A stretch of DNA of 63,633 nt, from the NCBI RefSeq assembly GCF_900637865.1, contig NZ_LR134438.1:1-63633 (forward strand). Reading direction: 5' to 3'. The position numbers were made by a program, and so were the translations under genes. Below are positions 39,419 through 48,424 of this stretch, one piece after another (position 1 is the first letter of the stretch; each line of letters starts with the position of its first letter). This stretch comes from Legionella adelaidensis. Lineage in GTDB: Bacteria; Pseudomonadota; Gammaproteobacteria; Legionellales; Legionellaceae. The notes under the pieces are model-generated. The model saw nothing but the letters and a program-made list of their open reading frames with translations, did no database searches and was not told the DNA's origin.

Positions 39419-39850
39419 TTACTTAATGTTCAAAAAAACGGATAGCTCATTTTTGTTGTGTAAAACATCCATTAAAGTGTAGCGCTCTAAAACTTCCATA
39501 AATGCCGCCTTCGCTTCATACAAGACACCTTTTAATTTACATACGGCAGCGATACAGCAGTTGGCTTTTTCTTTGTTAAAACAAGGTACTAAATCAAAAT
39601 GAGGTTCCAACTGCTTAATGAGTCCACCTATATTAATCATTTCAGGAGGAACAGCCATCAAAATTCCACCATTCTTTCCCCGAATTGTTTTAATCAGACC
39701 AAGTTTTGATAAATTGTGGATAATTTTTATCATATGGTTATTCGAAATACCATATGCCTCGGTTATATCTTTAATAGTACAGGTCTCTTTTTGAAGTGCG
39801 ATATATATCAAGGCGCGTAAGGAGTAATCTGTAAATTGTGTTAATTGCAT
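39419..39850 (-). CDS. nsrR: NsrR, Rrf2-family nitric-oxide-sensing repressor
   Basis: The product opens MQLTQFTDYSLRALIYIALQ and has an Rrf2 winged helix (ISNNHMIKIIHNLSKLGLIK) and three Cys in CFNKEKANCCIAAVCKLKG, the spacing of the NsrR iron-sulfur cluster. NO destroys the cluster and releases DNA. I start at the ATG 39848-39850, seven bases after AGGA, giving 143 residues as in E. coli; an upstream in-frame ATG is less likely. It converges on aox-tehB. No clear NsrR site lies before its own start. Confidence 0.92.
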   Translation of the reverse strand: MQLTQFTDYSLRALIYIALQKETCTIKDITEAYGISNNHMIKIIHNLSKLGLIKTIRGKNGGILMAVPPEMINIGGLIKQLEPHFDLVPCFNKEKANCCIAAVCKLKGVLYEAKAAFMEVLERYTLMDVLHNKNELSVFLNIK

Positions 39851-40011
39851 GCGTAAATCCTGATTAATACTAAACATATCATCATAAGAATATATTTTAA
39901 CGCAATAATTGAGTTAGCCCCAATCAAATTGGCTTTCTTTTTTTCATAATATTGAATCTCTCTCATGATAACGTGTAAACTGGCAGAATTCATTTACTGT
40001 CAACTAATAGG

Positions 40012-40851
40012 ATGGGCAAAGCGTTGGCTAAAATAATCGTTGTTACCTCAGGTAAAGGTGGTGTAGGTAAAACTACTTCTTCGGCTGCTATCTCTACTGG
40101 ATTGGCTTTGAAAGGCCATAAAACAGTAGTAATTGATTTTGATATCGGGTTACGTAATCTGGATATCATCATGGGATGTGAGCGGCGTGTTGTTTATGAT
40201 TTTATTAATGTGATTAATGGAGAAGCTACACTCAACCAAGCATTAATTAAAGATAAACGGATTCCCGAACTGTACATTCTCCCAGCTTCGCAAACACGTG
40301 ATAAAGATGCTCTTTCAATTGAGGGAGTGGAGCGCATTTTAAATGAATTGGCAAAAGATTTTGACTTTATCATTTGCGATTCCCCTGCCGGCATTGAGAC
40401 AGGCGCATTACTAGCCATGCATTTCGCAGATGAAGCGATTATTGTAACCAATCCCGAAGTTTCTTCTGTTCGTGACTCCGATCGTATTTTGGGAATTTTA
40501 GCCAGCAAAACAAAAAATGCGATTGAGGGACGTAATATAAAAGAACATCTTTTACTAACACGTTACGATTTAGATCGCGTAGAAAAAGGAGAAATGCTTT
40601 CAGTGGAAGATGTTAAAGAAATATTAGCTATTCCTCTTATTGGTATTATCCCTGAATCAAAAGCGGTATTAAAAGCATCTAATACCGGAACACCTGTTAT
40701 TCTGGATGAAAATAGTGACGCCGGTCTTGCTTATCAAGATGCTATTGCTCGTTTTCTTGGAGAATCACGGCCTATGCGTTTTGCTTCTCAAGAACGCAAA
40801 GGACTATTGCGCCGTTTATTCGGTAAAAATAAGGAGGATGTTCCAGCATGA
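40012..40851 (+). CDS. minD: Septum-site-determining ATPase
   Basis: The ParA/MinD ATPase has the deviant Walker [45 protein letters not shown] and a C-terminal amphipathic membrane-targeting helix ([10 protein letters not shown]). MinD recruits MinC and MinE at the membrane to place the division site. The ATG at 40012 gives [11 protein letters not shown]; a TTG at 40024 (AKIIVV, as in E. coli) has a better-placed GGATGGG and may be the real start. minE overlaps its end by 4 bases. minC is not next to it. Confidence 0.96.
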   Translation: MGKALAKIIVVTSGKGGVGKTTSSAAISTGLALKGHKTVVIDFDIGLRNLDIIMGCERRVVYDFINVINGEATLNQALIKDKRIPELYILPASQTRDKDALSIEGVERILNELAKDFDFIICDSPAGIETGALLAMHFADEAIIVTNPEVSSVRDSDRILGILASKTKNAIEGRNIKEHLLLTRYDLDRVEKGEMLSVEDVKEILAIPLIGIIPESKAVLKASNTGTPVILDENSDAGLAYQDAIARFLGESRPMRFASQERKGLLRRLFGKNKEDVPA

Positions 40852-41105
40852 GTATTCTTAGCTATTTAAGAAAACGCAACACTACAGCTAAAGTCGCAAA
40901 AGAACGTCTGCAAATTATTATTTCTCACGAACGCTCACAACGACAAACACCGGATTATCTTCCCAAGTTACAAGAAGAAATTTTAGCGGTGATTGCAAAA
41001 TACGTGAATATCAATAAAGATCAAGTCAGTGTGCATTTAGAAAGAATTGGCGATAGCGCTGTTTTGGAATTAAATGTAACCATGCCGGATGAAGCGTTAG
41101 CTTGA
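40848..41105 (+). CDS. minE: Cell division topological specificity factor
   Basis: The 85-residue protein starts with [22 protein letters not shown], with the amphipathic N-terminus and the MinD-stimulating helix, followed by the dimerisation domain ([20 protein letters not shown]). It stimulates MinD ATPase and drives the pole-to-pole oscillation. Its start overlaps minD, with AAGGAGG in front. Confidence 0.96.
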   Translation: MSILSYLRKRNTTAKVAKERLQIIISHERSQRQTPDYLPKLQEEILAVIAKYVNINKDQVSVHLERIGDSAVLELNVTMPDEALA

Positions 41106-41150
41106 TTTACCGCCCCTGCAGGCCCAACCTACGAATTTCTTTGTTTTTAG

Positions 41151-41344
41151 AGGTAGGTTGGTGCCGAAGGCCCAACACTCCGATGCAAAATAAATACGTT
41201 GGGCCTTCGGCCTGATAGAACGTCACTTTTTAAATGCCTGTCATTCCCGCCTTCGCGGAATGACAAAAAAATAGCTGGAATGAAAGAAATAAAATAGCGG
41301 TTGAATAAAAAGTGACGATCGCTCAGGTCCTCGGAACCAACCTA
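41151..41344. repeat. REP-like palindrome split by an inserted small element
   Basis: The left arm (GGTAGGTTGGTGCCGAAGG, from 41152) and most of the right arm (GTTGGGCCTTCGG, to 41210) belong to the repeat family at 14841 and 37663. The missing end of the right arm (TCGGAACCAACCTAC) reappears at 41331-41345, after a 117-base insertion, and reaches the fadE stop codon. Confidence 0.75.
41211..41327. mobile_element. MITE-like element with ~21-base terminal inverted repeats
   Basis: The left end CCTGATAGAACGTCACTTTT and the right end, read in reverse complement as CCTGAGCGATCGTCACTTTT, differ at three positions. Inside is a hairpin, TGTCATTCC...GGAATGACA (41239-41265). At 117 bases it has no coding capacity, so it would need a transposase supplied elsewhere. 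Flanking CTTCGG and CCTCGG may be a decayed target duplication. Confidence 0.65.
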
Positions 41345-43810
41345 CTACACAGCAACCTTAACCTTTAACTTCTTTTTTGTGGTTATTTCCTCACCTGTGT
41401 GATTTATAGTTCTTGCCAACTCTTCATTTGCAAAATCATCTACCGCAATAGCTTGCTGACGAGCAACTTCCATGTCTTTTAGTTGAAGCCTTTCGGTTTC
41501 ATTAATCAGCTGTAATGAAAACGCTTCCTCTATTTGTTCAAGGAATGTCAAAGACTGCAATTTTCCTTCTTTAAAGGCTTTGATAACTTTGTTTTCTGTA
41601 ACTTCAGCAGCACACACTTTATAAAACGTTTCTTCTAAACGGCCTAATGGACAACTCTCTAATGCTTCAGCAAAAGTTAGTCGACTAATTCTTGAACGCG
41701 TTTCACCAGGTTGTAATAAAAGCTGGGCGACTTTTTGTCCTAAACTGTCGCTCGGTTTTTGTCTTCTTGTCCAGGGCGTTAGTACTAAACGTAAAAATAC
41801 ACGGGCGCCTTTTCCGGGGAAATTATCAACAACCCCTCTCATAGCCACTTCCGTTTCATAGAATAACTGCTGACAACACCAATTCACCAAAGGTAAATCT
41901 TCGGACGGTTGACCATCTTGCTGAAATCGTTTTAATACACCTGAAATCAAATACAACTTACTTAAAATATCTCCTAAACGGGCGGATAGTTTTTCTTTTC
42001 TTTTTAAATTTGCCCCTAGAATAAACATAGAAAAATCCGCTAAAAACGCTAAGTTTCGACTATAGCGGGTTAGCAACTGGAAATATCTATGGGTGGCTCC
42101 AGGGGGGCTTTTTAGGAAGTGGCCATCCGTAAACAAGGTAATTACACTATTAATAAAATTACTGAAAAAGAAAGCGATATGTCCCCAGAAAGCGTTATCA
42201 AATGCTTTACGATCTTTACTACGAATACTTTCTATTTCTTTAAGAACATAAGGATGGCACCGAATAGCCCCCTGACCGAAAATTATCAAGCTGCGGGTTA
42301 ATATATTAGCGCCTTCTACGGTGATGCTAATAGGAGTAGCCTGATAGCCCCTTCCTAAATAATTATTAGGTCCCAAACAAATTCCTTTTCCTCCATGAAT
42401 ATCCATAGCATCAAGGGCAACCTGTCTTGCCAATTCGGTCGTGTGGTATTTCAAAATAGCACCGGCAACAGCGGATTTTTCCCCTCTGTCTATAGCTGCA
42501 GCAGTCATGGTAAGACTAGCGTCAATAAGATAGGTGTTCCCGGCTATACGGGCTAATGGCTCTTCAATACCTTCAAATTTACCTATAGGTAAACTAAACT
42601 GTTTCCGTACTCGGGCATATGCACCCGAAGCTAATGCCGCGGCTTGTGATCCGCCCAAAGCACTAGAGGGCAAGGATATGGCCCGGCCAGCGCTTAAGCA
42701 TTCCATCAACATACGCCATCCCTGCCCTGCCATTTCTACTCCACCAATTAGATAATCAAGGGGAATAAAAACATCTTTACCTTGGGTTGGACCATTGAGA
42801 AATGCTATATTCAAGGGAAAATGGCGTCTTCCTTTTATAACTCCCGGAGTGTCGGCAGGAATTAAAGCGCAGCTAATACCCACATCATACCCTTTTCCCA
42901 GGAGATTATCGGGGTCAAACAATCGAAAAGCCAAGCCTACTAATGTAGCTACTGGACAAAGGGTAATAAAACGTTTATCCCAACTCACGCGAATACCAAG
43001 CACTTCCTTACCATTTATTGTTTGCTTACATACTTCCCCTTTATCAGGAATCGAAGCAGCATCCGATCCGGCATTAGGACCTGTTAAGGCAAAACAAGGA
43101 ATCTCTGTGCCATTGGCCAAACGTGGCAAATAATAATTTTTTTGTTCCTCTGTCCCATATTTTAACAATAATTCCCCTGGACCTAAGGAATTAGGAACAG
43201 CCACGGTAGTGGCTAAAGAAATAGACCGCCCATAAAGTTTAGAGAGAACTGACATCACAGCCTGTGCGGAGAACTCCAAGCCGCCAAACTGTTTAGGGAT
43301 AATCATTCCTAAAAACTTATTGTCCTTAATAAACTGCCAAACATCGGAGGGAAGATCGGTTAAATTATGGGTAACCTCCCAATCATCAACCATTCTACAC
43401 AAAGCATTTACAGGTCCATCTAAAAACGCTTGCTCTTCCGTAGTTAAAGGAGGGATAGGGGTATTTAATAATTTGGTGTAATCAGGGGAACCACTAAAAA
43501 TATCTGCTTCCCACCCTATCGAGCCAGCTTCTAATGCCTCACGTTCTGTTTTTGACATTTTTGGTAACGCTTTCTCAACCACATGAAATAAATGATTGGA
43601 AATAAGCGCTCTCCGTAAGGGTTTGATTGTGCCAACAATAAAAAAAACTCCTAATAAACCAATAAAGAAATAGGACATTACGCTTACCGGAGCAAGTTGA
43701 ATAAATAAAGCAGCAAGGACTAAATAGGTTATTCCCCAGACGGAAATAGCGGCTTGTTTAGCCATTAATAAAACAACTGCGGCAATTAGCACAAACAATA
43801 AAATGAGCAC
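41345..43810 (-). CDS. fadE: Acyl-CoA dehydrogenase, FadE type
   Basis: The 821-residue protein has N-terminal membrane segments (about 1-60), then the acyl-CoA dehydrogenase core with CFALTGPNAGSDAASIPDKG, MDIHGGKGICLGPNNYLGRG and TVEGANILTRSLIIFGQGA, and the FadE-specific C-terminal domain. It performs the first oxidation step of fatty-acid beta-oxidation using FAD. It is the last gene of a tightly packed minus-strand run, 24 bases after a hydrolase gene. Confidence 0.95.
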   Translation of the reverse strand: MLILLFVLIAAVVLLMAKQAAISVWGITYLVLAALFIQLAPVSVMSYFFIGLLGVFFIVGTIKPLRRALISNHLFHVVEKALPKMSKTEREALEAGSIGWEADIFSGSPDYTKLLNTPIPPLTTEEQAFLDGPVNALCRMVDDWEVTHNLTDLPSDVWQFIKDNKFLGMIIPKQFGGLEFSAQAVMSVLSKLYGRSISLATTVAVPNSLGPGELLLKYGTEEQKNYYLPRLANGTEIPCFALTGPNAGSDAASIPDKGEVCKQTINGKEVLGIRVSWDKRFITLCPVATLVGLAFRLFDPDNLLGKGYDVGISCALIPADTPGVIKGRRHFPLNIAFLNGPTQGKDVFIPLDYLIGGVEMAGQGWRMLMECLSAGRAISLPSSALGGSQAAALASGAYARVRKQFSLPIGKFEGIEEPLARIAGNTYLIDASLTMTAAAIDRGEKSAVAGAILKYHTTELARQVALDAMDIHGGKGICLGPNNYLGRGYQATPISITVEGANILTRSLIIFGQGAIRCHPYVLKEIESIRSKDRKAFDNAFWGHIAFFFSNFINSVITLFTDGHFLKSPPGATHRYFQLLTRYSRNLAFLADFSMFILGANLKRKEKLSARLGDILSKLYLISGVLKRFQQDGQPSEDLPLVNWCCQQLFYETEVAMRGVVDNFPGKGARVFLRLVLTPWTRRQKPSDSLGQKVAQLLLQPGETRSRISRLTFAEALESCPLGRLEETFYKVCAAEVTENKVIKAFKEGKLQSLTFLEQIEEAFSLQLINETERLQLKDMEVARQQAIAVDDFANEELARTINHTGEEITTKKKLKVKVAV

Positions 43811-43834
43811 CCGAATCTCCTTTTGGTTTTCTTT

Positions 43835-44620
43835 TTACAATAATTGGTCAATAACTTTGATTATTTTTGTTGCTGTTTCTTCTGGATATTCCATGGGAAA
43901 CATATGTGTACCCTCTGTTTTAAAACTTTTTATTCCTTGTTTTCTTCCCATGTAACGAATATCCCCTGCATTTACTACATTACTTTTTTTTCCATAAATA
44001 ATAGCAGCCGGGACTTTTAGTTTTCCTTCATACTCATGCAAAACATGGGGAATTGTTCTATATATTTGATATTCAATATAGGGATCAAAGCGAAGAGTAA
44101 ATCCATTTGCATCTTTTTCTAATCCGTAATCAATATAATCCTCAAGACAGTCTTCAGTAAAGTTTTTAAATAATTTTTTACTTTTTAAGTATTGCCTTGC
44201 TTCCTCTCTTGTTCGCCAATGCCTTCTTCTTCCTTTTGTACGATAGGCTGGGGTTAAGTGATCAATAATCCCTAGCGTTTTAGCTAGTAAGAGTGCTTTA
44301 GATTTAACCCGGCCAATAATGGGGGAGTCCAACAAAATAATGCACCTAAATAAATCCGGGTTTTCTATAGCCGCCAAATAGGTAAGCACGCCCCCAAGAG
44401 AGTGGCCTAAACCAATAACCGGCTTGGTTGTTTGTGAAGTAATACTAGCAATCACTTCTGCACTGAGGTTATGCCAATTATCAGTGACAGGATATTGTTC
44501 CGTATGACCTACTTTATCAATGTAATAATAGTCGAACTGATTACTTAGGTTTTTAAATAGCTGCTGGTAACAAGGTGAAGGAAATCCATTACCATGTGCA
44601 AAATGGATGCTTTCTTTCAT
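43835..44620 (-). CDS. Alpha/beta hydrolase
   Basis: The 261-residue alpha/beta-hydrolase has an early HG oxyanion segment (HFAHGNGFPSPCYQ), the nucleophile elbow GLGHSLGGVL (Ser in GHSLG), an acid region near IIYGKKSNVVNAGD and a late His (EGTHMFPMEYPEE). It probably hydrolyses an ester; the substrate is unknown. There is no signal peptide. Its start overlaps the DUF1189 gene, and fadE follows, suggesting a link to lipid or acyl-ester use. Confidence 0.85.
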   Translation of the reverse strand: MKESIHFAHGNGFPSPCYQQLFKNLSNQFDYYYIDKVGHTEQYPVTDNWHNLSAEVIASITSQTTKPVIGLGHSLGGVLTYLAAIENPDLFRCIILLDSPIIGRVKSKALLLAKTLGIIDHLTPAYRTKGRRRHWRTREEARQYLKSKKLFKNFTEDCLEDYIDYGLEKDANGFTLRFDPYIEYQIYRTIPHVLHEYEGKLKVPAAIIYGKKSNVVNAGDIRYMGRKQGIKSFKTEGTHMFPMEYPEETATKIIKVIDQLL

Positions 44621-45489
44621 TTATGAACAATTTTCATGCTAGCACGTTTAATAGCAATAATAGCGTAACCAAAATAAATAGATTGCAAGGCAATCATTAT
44701 TAAACCAAGACCACCAAATACCGCATTAACCGTGTAGGTTGTAAAGGTAAAAGCCATTTGTGGAGTTGCCGCTACGGACATAACTCGGCAAGTTTGCGAA
44801 AAAGTTAATTTCAAATCAAAAAATGTCCGGGCAATTAATTGTCCAAGTATAGAAATTAAAAGGATAAGACTCCAAAAGACACCTAAAAAGAAAATTACAA
44901 TCAACGGATAAACAAGAAGCTCTGTGATGTATTTTAAACGGACAACACCATTATTTTTTATCCAGTCGGTCCCCTGGAATACTTCGTTATCATGAGGGTT
45001 TAAATCGTGTACCATTACTTTATCCCCTTCTACGGGAACTGTATTATTGACAAGGAACTCTAACTTTGGCGGTTTATACATTATTTGATTTTTAGTGATT
45101 AATAAACTTAACTGTGGATATTCAGAAGTAATTTTGTCTACAGCTCCCGTCGTATCGACAATAGCAACTACCTCTCCTTTGGAGTTTTTAATCATATAAG
45201 GCATCGGTTTTTCAAATTTTACTTGTCCGTTTTGCACATAAACAGGCGGTAATAATTTGATGGGTTCTAATATTTTTTGATTAAAATATTGATTGAATTC
45301 AAAAATAATACGTGCAGAGAGTGGCATCGTACCTACAGCAATAGCCAACCATAAATATAAAAACCCCCACCCTCGCCAACGTTTGGCCACATCAACATAT
45401 AAACTTGGTGAATAAAAAGACATATAGAGTGCGTGCCAATAACGGTACAGTGGTAAGTTGTCCGGCCGCAACTGTTTAGTTCTTTTCAT
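44617..45489 (-). CDS. DUF1189-like membrane protein
   Basis: The 290-residue protein has a membrane segment near residue 50 (FLYLWLAIAVGTMPLSARII), a periplasmic part of about 110 residues, and three to four more membrane segments from about 190 on (LVYPLIVIFFLGVFWSLILL). The arrangement resembles DUF1189 proteins, sometimes found beside maltose-type ABC genes. It overlaps ugpC-like and hydrolase genes at its two ends. No function can be given. Confidence 0.7.
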   Translation of the reverse strand: MKRTKQLRPDNLPLYRYWHALYMSFYSPSLYVDVAKRWRGWGFLYLWLAIAVGTMPLSARIIFEFNQYFNQKILEPIKLLPPVYVQNGQVKFEKPMPYMIKNSKGEVVAIVDTTGAVDKITSEYPQLSLLITKNQIMYKPPKLEFLVNNTVPVEGDKVMVHDLNPHDNEVFQGTDWIKNNGVVRLKYITELLVYPLIVIFFLGVFWSLILLISILGQLIARTFFDLKLTFSQTCRVMSVAATPQMAFTFTTYTVNAVFGGLGLIMIALQSIYFGYAIIAIKRASMKIVHK

Positions 45490-46558
45490 TCCATCCTCCG
45501 AGCCTTGTTCCTGTCTCAGAACAAAATAAATTGGCTTTATTTAAATCAAATTTAAGGTATATATGATCTGTATGATTAACTGTTGACTCAAAAAGTCGCA
45601 CTACAATAGGCTGCCTTTCTCCTAATTTTACTTGAATCAGTTTATCAGCTCCCAAGTCCTCAATAAAATGAATTTTTCCAGATAAAAAAGCTTCCTCTTT
45701 AGGACAGATTTGAAGATGTTCGGGGCGGATCCCTAATAATACCTTTTTTGCAGGATGTTTTGCGGCGGGTAAAGGAAGTTTTATACCCGTTTCTAAATCA
45801 ATAGAGTGATTAGAGCTATTTACAACTCCTTCGATAAAGTTCATCGGGTAAGTACCAATAAAAGAAGCCACAAATTTCGTTTGCGGCGTATTATACAGCA
45901 TAGTAGGTGTGCCTATTTGCTCGATGATTCCTTTGTTTAAAACGACTATTTTATCAGCTAAAGTCATTGCTTCTGTTTGGTCATGAGTGACATATAAGCT
46001 GGTTGTACTCAATTCCATGTGGAGTTTCTTTATTTCATAACGCATTTCATTTCGTAACTTCGCGTCTAAGTTGGATAAAGGTTCATCAAACAAAAAAACC
46101 GATGGAGAACGAACGATTGCCCTACCCATTGCTACACGTTGTTTTTGTCCCCCGGATAATTCGGAAGGTTTTCTATCTAATAGATTCTGTAATTGCAGCA
46201 TAGAACTCACTGCATTCACTTTTTGCCGAATAATGGGCTTACTAATGCCTCGCATTTTTAAACCATAAGCCATATTGGCATATACGTTCATGTGCGGGTA
46301 CAGAGCATAATTTTGAAATACCATGGCCATATCGCGCTGAGCCGGCGCTAAATTATTTACACACTCACCGTTAATCTTAATTTGACCCTTAGTAATACTT
46401 TCTAACCCGGCAACCATTCTTAATAATGTCGTCTTTCCACTACCTGAAGGTCCGACCAGGGCAACAAACTCGCCCTTTTCAATATTTAAATTAATATTGT
46501 CCAAAATCACGTGCGATCCATGGTTTTTAACAATTTTAATAAGATCGACAGTAGCCAC
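45476..46558 (-). CDS. ugpC: ABC transporter ATP-binding protein, UgpC/MalK type
   Basis: The 360-residue ATPase has Walker A GPSGSGKTTLLRMVAG, signature LSGGQKQRVAMGRAI, Walker B VFLFDEPLSNLDAKLR and a C-terminal MalK/UgpC-type regulatory TOBE domain (GIRPEHLQICPKEEAF). It energises the two permeases encoded just upstream. The symbol rests on similarity; MalK-type ATPases for different substrates look alike. Confidence 0.85.
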   Translation of the reverse strand: MATVDLIKIVKNHGSHVILDNINLNIEKGEFVALVGPSGSGKTTLLRMVAGLESITKGQIKINGECVNNLAPAQRDMAMVFQNYALYPHMNVYANMAYGLKMRGISKPIIRQKVNAVSSMLQLQNLLDRKPSELSGGQKQRVAMGRAIVRSPSVFLFDEPLSNLDAKLRNEMRYEIKKLHMELSTTSLYVTHDQTEAMTLADKIVVLNKGIIEQIGTPTMLYNTPQTKFVASFIGTYPMNFIEGVVNSSNHSIDLETGIKLPLPAAKHPAKKVLLGIRPEHLQICPKEEAFLSGKIHFIEDLGADKLIQVKLGERQPIVVRLFESTVNHTDHIYLKFDLNKANLFCSETGTRLGGWNEKN

Positions 46559-47388
46559 TATTCTCTTAATCCTTTTTCAAAAAATTTCTGTAATATTACA
46601 ACTACGAAACATGGGGGGATAAGTGCCAAGAGCGCAACTGACATTATATAGTTCCACTGAGGAATTTGATCAGCCACACCCGCAAAATACCGCAGTCCCA
46701 TAACGATTGTAGATTTATCTTGTGCCGTAGTTATAACCAAGGGCCATAAATATTGATTCCATCCATAGATAAACATAATGATAAATAAGGCGGCGATTTG
46801 TGTTCTCGATACAGGCAATAATATATAAAAAAAGAAACGAAACGGCCCTGCCCCGTCAATTTTAGCTGCATCCACCAACTCTTGCGGGACAGTTTTGAAA
46901 AACTGGCGAAATAAAAACGTAGCCGTTGCGGATGCCATTAAAGGAAAACTTAATCCCGCATAAGTATTTAACCACCCCATACTTGCGATTAATTGAAAAG
47001 TAGGAACGATCCTCACTTCCACCGGTAACATCATAGTCAAAAAGATAATGGCAAAACAAAACCGTTTACCTGGGAAATCAAAATATACGAGAGCAAAAGC
47101 TGAGGTTATCGCCAAGAGGATTTTCCCCGTTGCGATGGTAAAAGCCATAACAAAGCTATTAATTAACATATGCCAAATGGGCTCTCCTCCTGCTGCCGTT
47201 AACCCTTCCAAAAATACTTTTTTTAAATTGGTAAAAAATAAAGTTCCGGGCAGAAAAGGCAAAGTATCATTTACCATAACCTCTCCCGGATAGCTTGCCG
47301 CAATTACTGCGAAATAGATTGGCAGAAAAAAGAGGACAATAAATCCTATTAAAATCGCATGCGAAAAAAATCTTGAAAATACCTTCAT
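46558..47388 (-). CDS. ugpE: ABC transporter permease, UgpE/MalG type
   Basis: The 276-residue permease has six predicted membrane segments and the EAA loop (ELVDAAKIDGAGPFRFFFYILLP) that contacts the ATPase. It belongs to the sugar/glycerol-phosphate (MalG/UgpE) type. Its stop overlaps the ATPase start and its own start overlaps the partner permease. Confidence 0.85.
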   Translation of the reverse strand: MKVFSRFFSHAILIGFIVLFFLPIYFAVIAASYPGEVMVNDTLPFLPGTLFFTNLKKVFLEGLTAAGGEPIWHMLINSFVMAFTIATGKILLAITSAFALVYFDFPGKRFCFAIIFLTMMLPVEVRIVPTFQLIASMGWLNTYAGLSFPLMASATATFLFRQFFKTVPQELVDAAKIDGAGPFRFFFYILLPVSRTQIAALFIIMFIYGWNQYLWPLVITTAQDKSTIVMGLRYFAGVADQIPQWNYIMSVALLALIPPCFVVVILQKFFEKGLRE

Positions 47389-48263
47389 TGGTAATGTACC
47401 TTTTTTTCAAGATAACGGAATTGCAACATTGTCAAAAGCACCACCAGTACAATTAAAATAATAGATTGAGCAGAAGAACTACCAAAATCCATACCGATAA
47501 AACCATCTTTATAGGCTTTATATACCAATGTGCTAGTAGCATACTCAGGCCCCCCATTGGTCAATATATCAATGACTCCAAAGGTATCAAAAAAAGCATA
47601 AATCACATTCATGGTGATTAAGAAGAAGGTCGTTGGGGACAGCAAAGGGAAAATAATTTGCCAAAAACGATGCCAACTAGAGGCCCCATCTATAATCGCA
47701 GCTTCTTGAATAGCATTGGGGATCATTTTTAACGCAGCTAAATAAAATAAAAAATTATAACTAAATTGTTGCCAACTAGCAGATAAAATTATCACCAATA
47801 AAGCTTGGTAGGGATGAATAACATAATTAAAATCAATGCCGCATTTCTGCAATAAATGCGTTAACCAACCAAGGGTAGGATGACATAAAAAACGCCAAAG
47901 AATAGCTGCTATAGCAGGGGCTACTGCGTACGGCCATAGCAATAATGATTTATATAATGCGTGTGACTTTGTTCTTCTGTTTACTAAAAGTGCGAGTGAG
48001 AGTCCAAAACTGGTAGTTAACAAGGTAATAGCAAAAGCAATAACAAAAGTAACCCAAACCGCATAACCGTATTCCGCACTGAAAATTATTTCGAAATAAT
48101 TACCAATACCGGCGAAATGTCGATGTAAACCAAACGCATCACTATAGAAAAAGGATTGGACAATAGCGTTGAATGCCGGCCAGAGGAAAAAAAGCAGCGT
48201 AAATAGTAACTGGGGAACAATAAACCAGAGAACTTTTTTGCGTTTTTGAGTGAATTTGGACAT
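47385..48263 (-). CDS. ugpA: ABC transporter permease, UgpA/MalF type
   Basis: The 292-residue permease has six membrane segments and an EAA loop (AIQEAAIIDGASSWHRFWQI). It pairs with the next gene. It is first in a run of six genes with almost no gaps (permease, permease, ATPase, DUF1189, hydrolase, fadE). No substrate-binding protein gene lies in the run or directly upstream; it may be elsewhere. Substrate uncertain, glycerol-3-phosphate or a related compound is possible. Confidence 0.85.
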   Translation of the reverse strand: MSKFTQKRKKVLWFIVPQLLFTLLFFLWPAFNAIVQSFFYSDAFGLHRHFAGIGNYFEIIFSAEYGYAVWVTFVIAFAITLLTTSFGLSLALLVNRRTKSHALYKSLLLWPYAVAPAIAAILWRFLCHPTLGWLTHLLQKCGIDFNYVIHPYQALLVIILSASWQQFSYNFLFYLAALKMIPNAIQEAAIIDGASSWHRFWQIIFPLLSPTTFFLITMNVIYAFFDTFGVIDILTNGGPEYATSTLVYKAYKDGFIGMDFGSSSAQSIILIVLVVLLTMLQFRYLEKKVHYQ

Positions 48264-48424
48264 TCAAGAAGTGATGCAAAAAAAGAGGAATTATAACTGT
48301 AAATTTAACGGAATTATATATGGTAAAGCACCACCTTTGCGTCGAGGCCAAAGGCTCAACATAGAATATGGAAAGAATGCTGTCTTTGATACCACCGCCC
48401 TTAACTTTTTTGTTTTCTTACTCC

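Noticed and set aside
39851-39930. NsrR autoregulatory site before nsrR
   Set aside because: AT-rich half-site resemblance only; no 11-1-11 palindrome could be aligned.
41239-41265. CRISPR repeat or Rho-independent terminator for minE
   Set aside because: The TGTCATTCC hairpin is a single copy inside the MITE-like element, with no array and no T-run directly after the stem.
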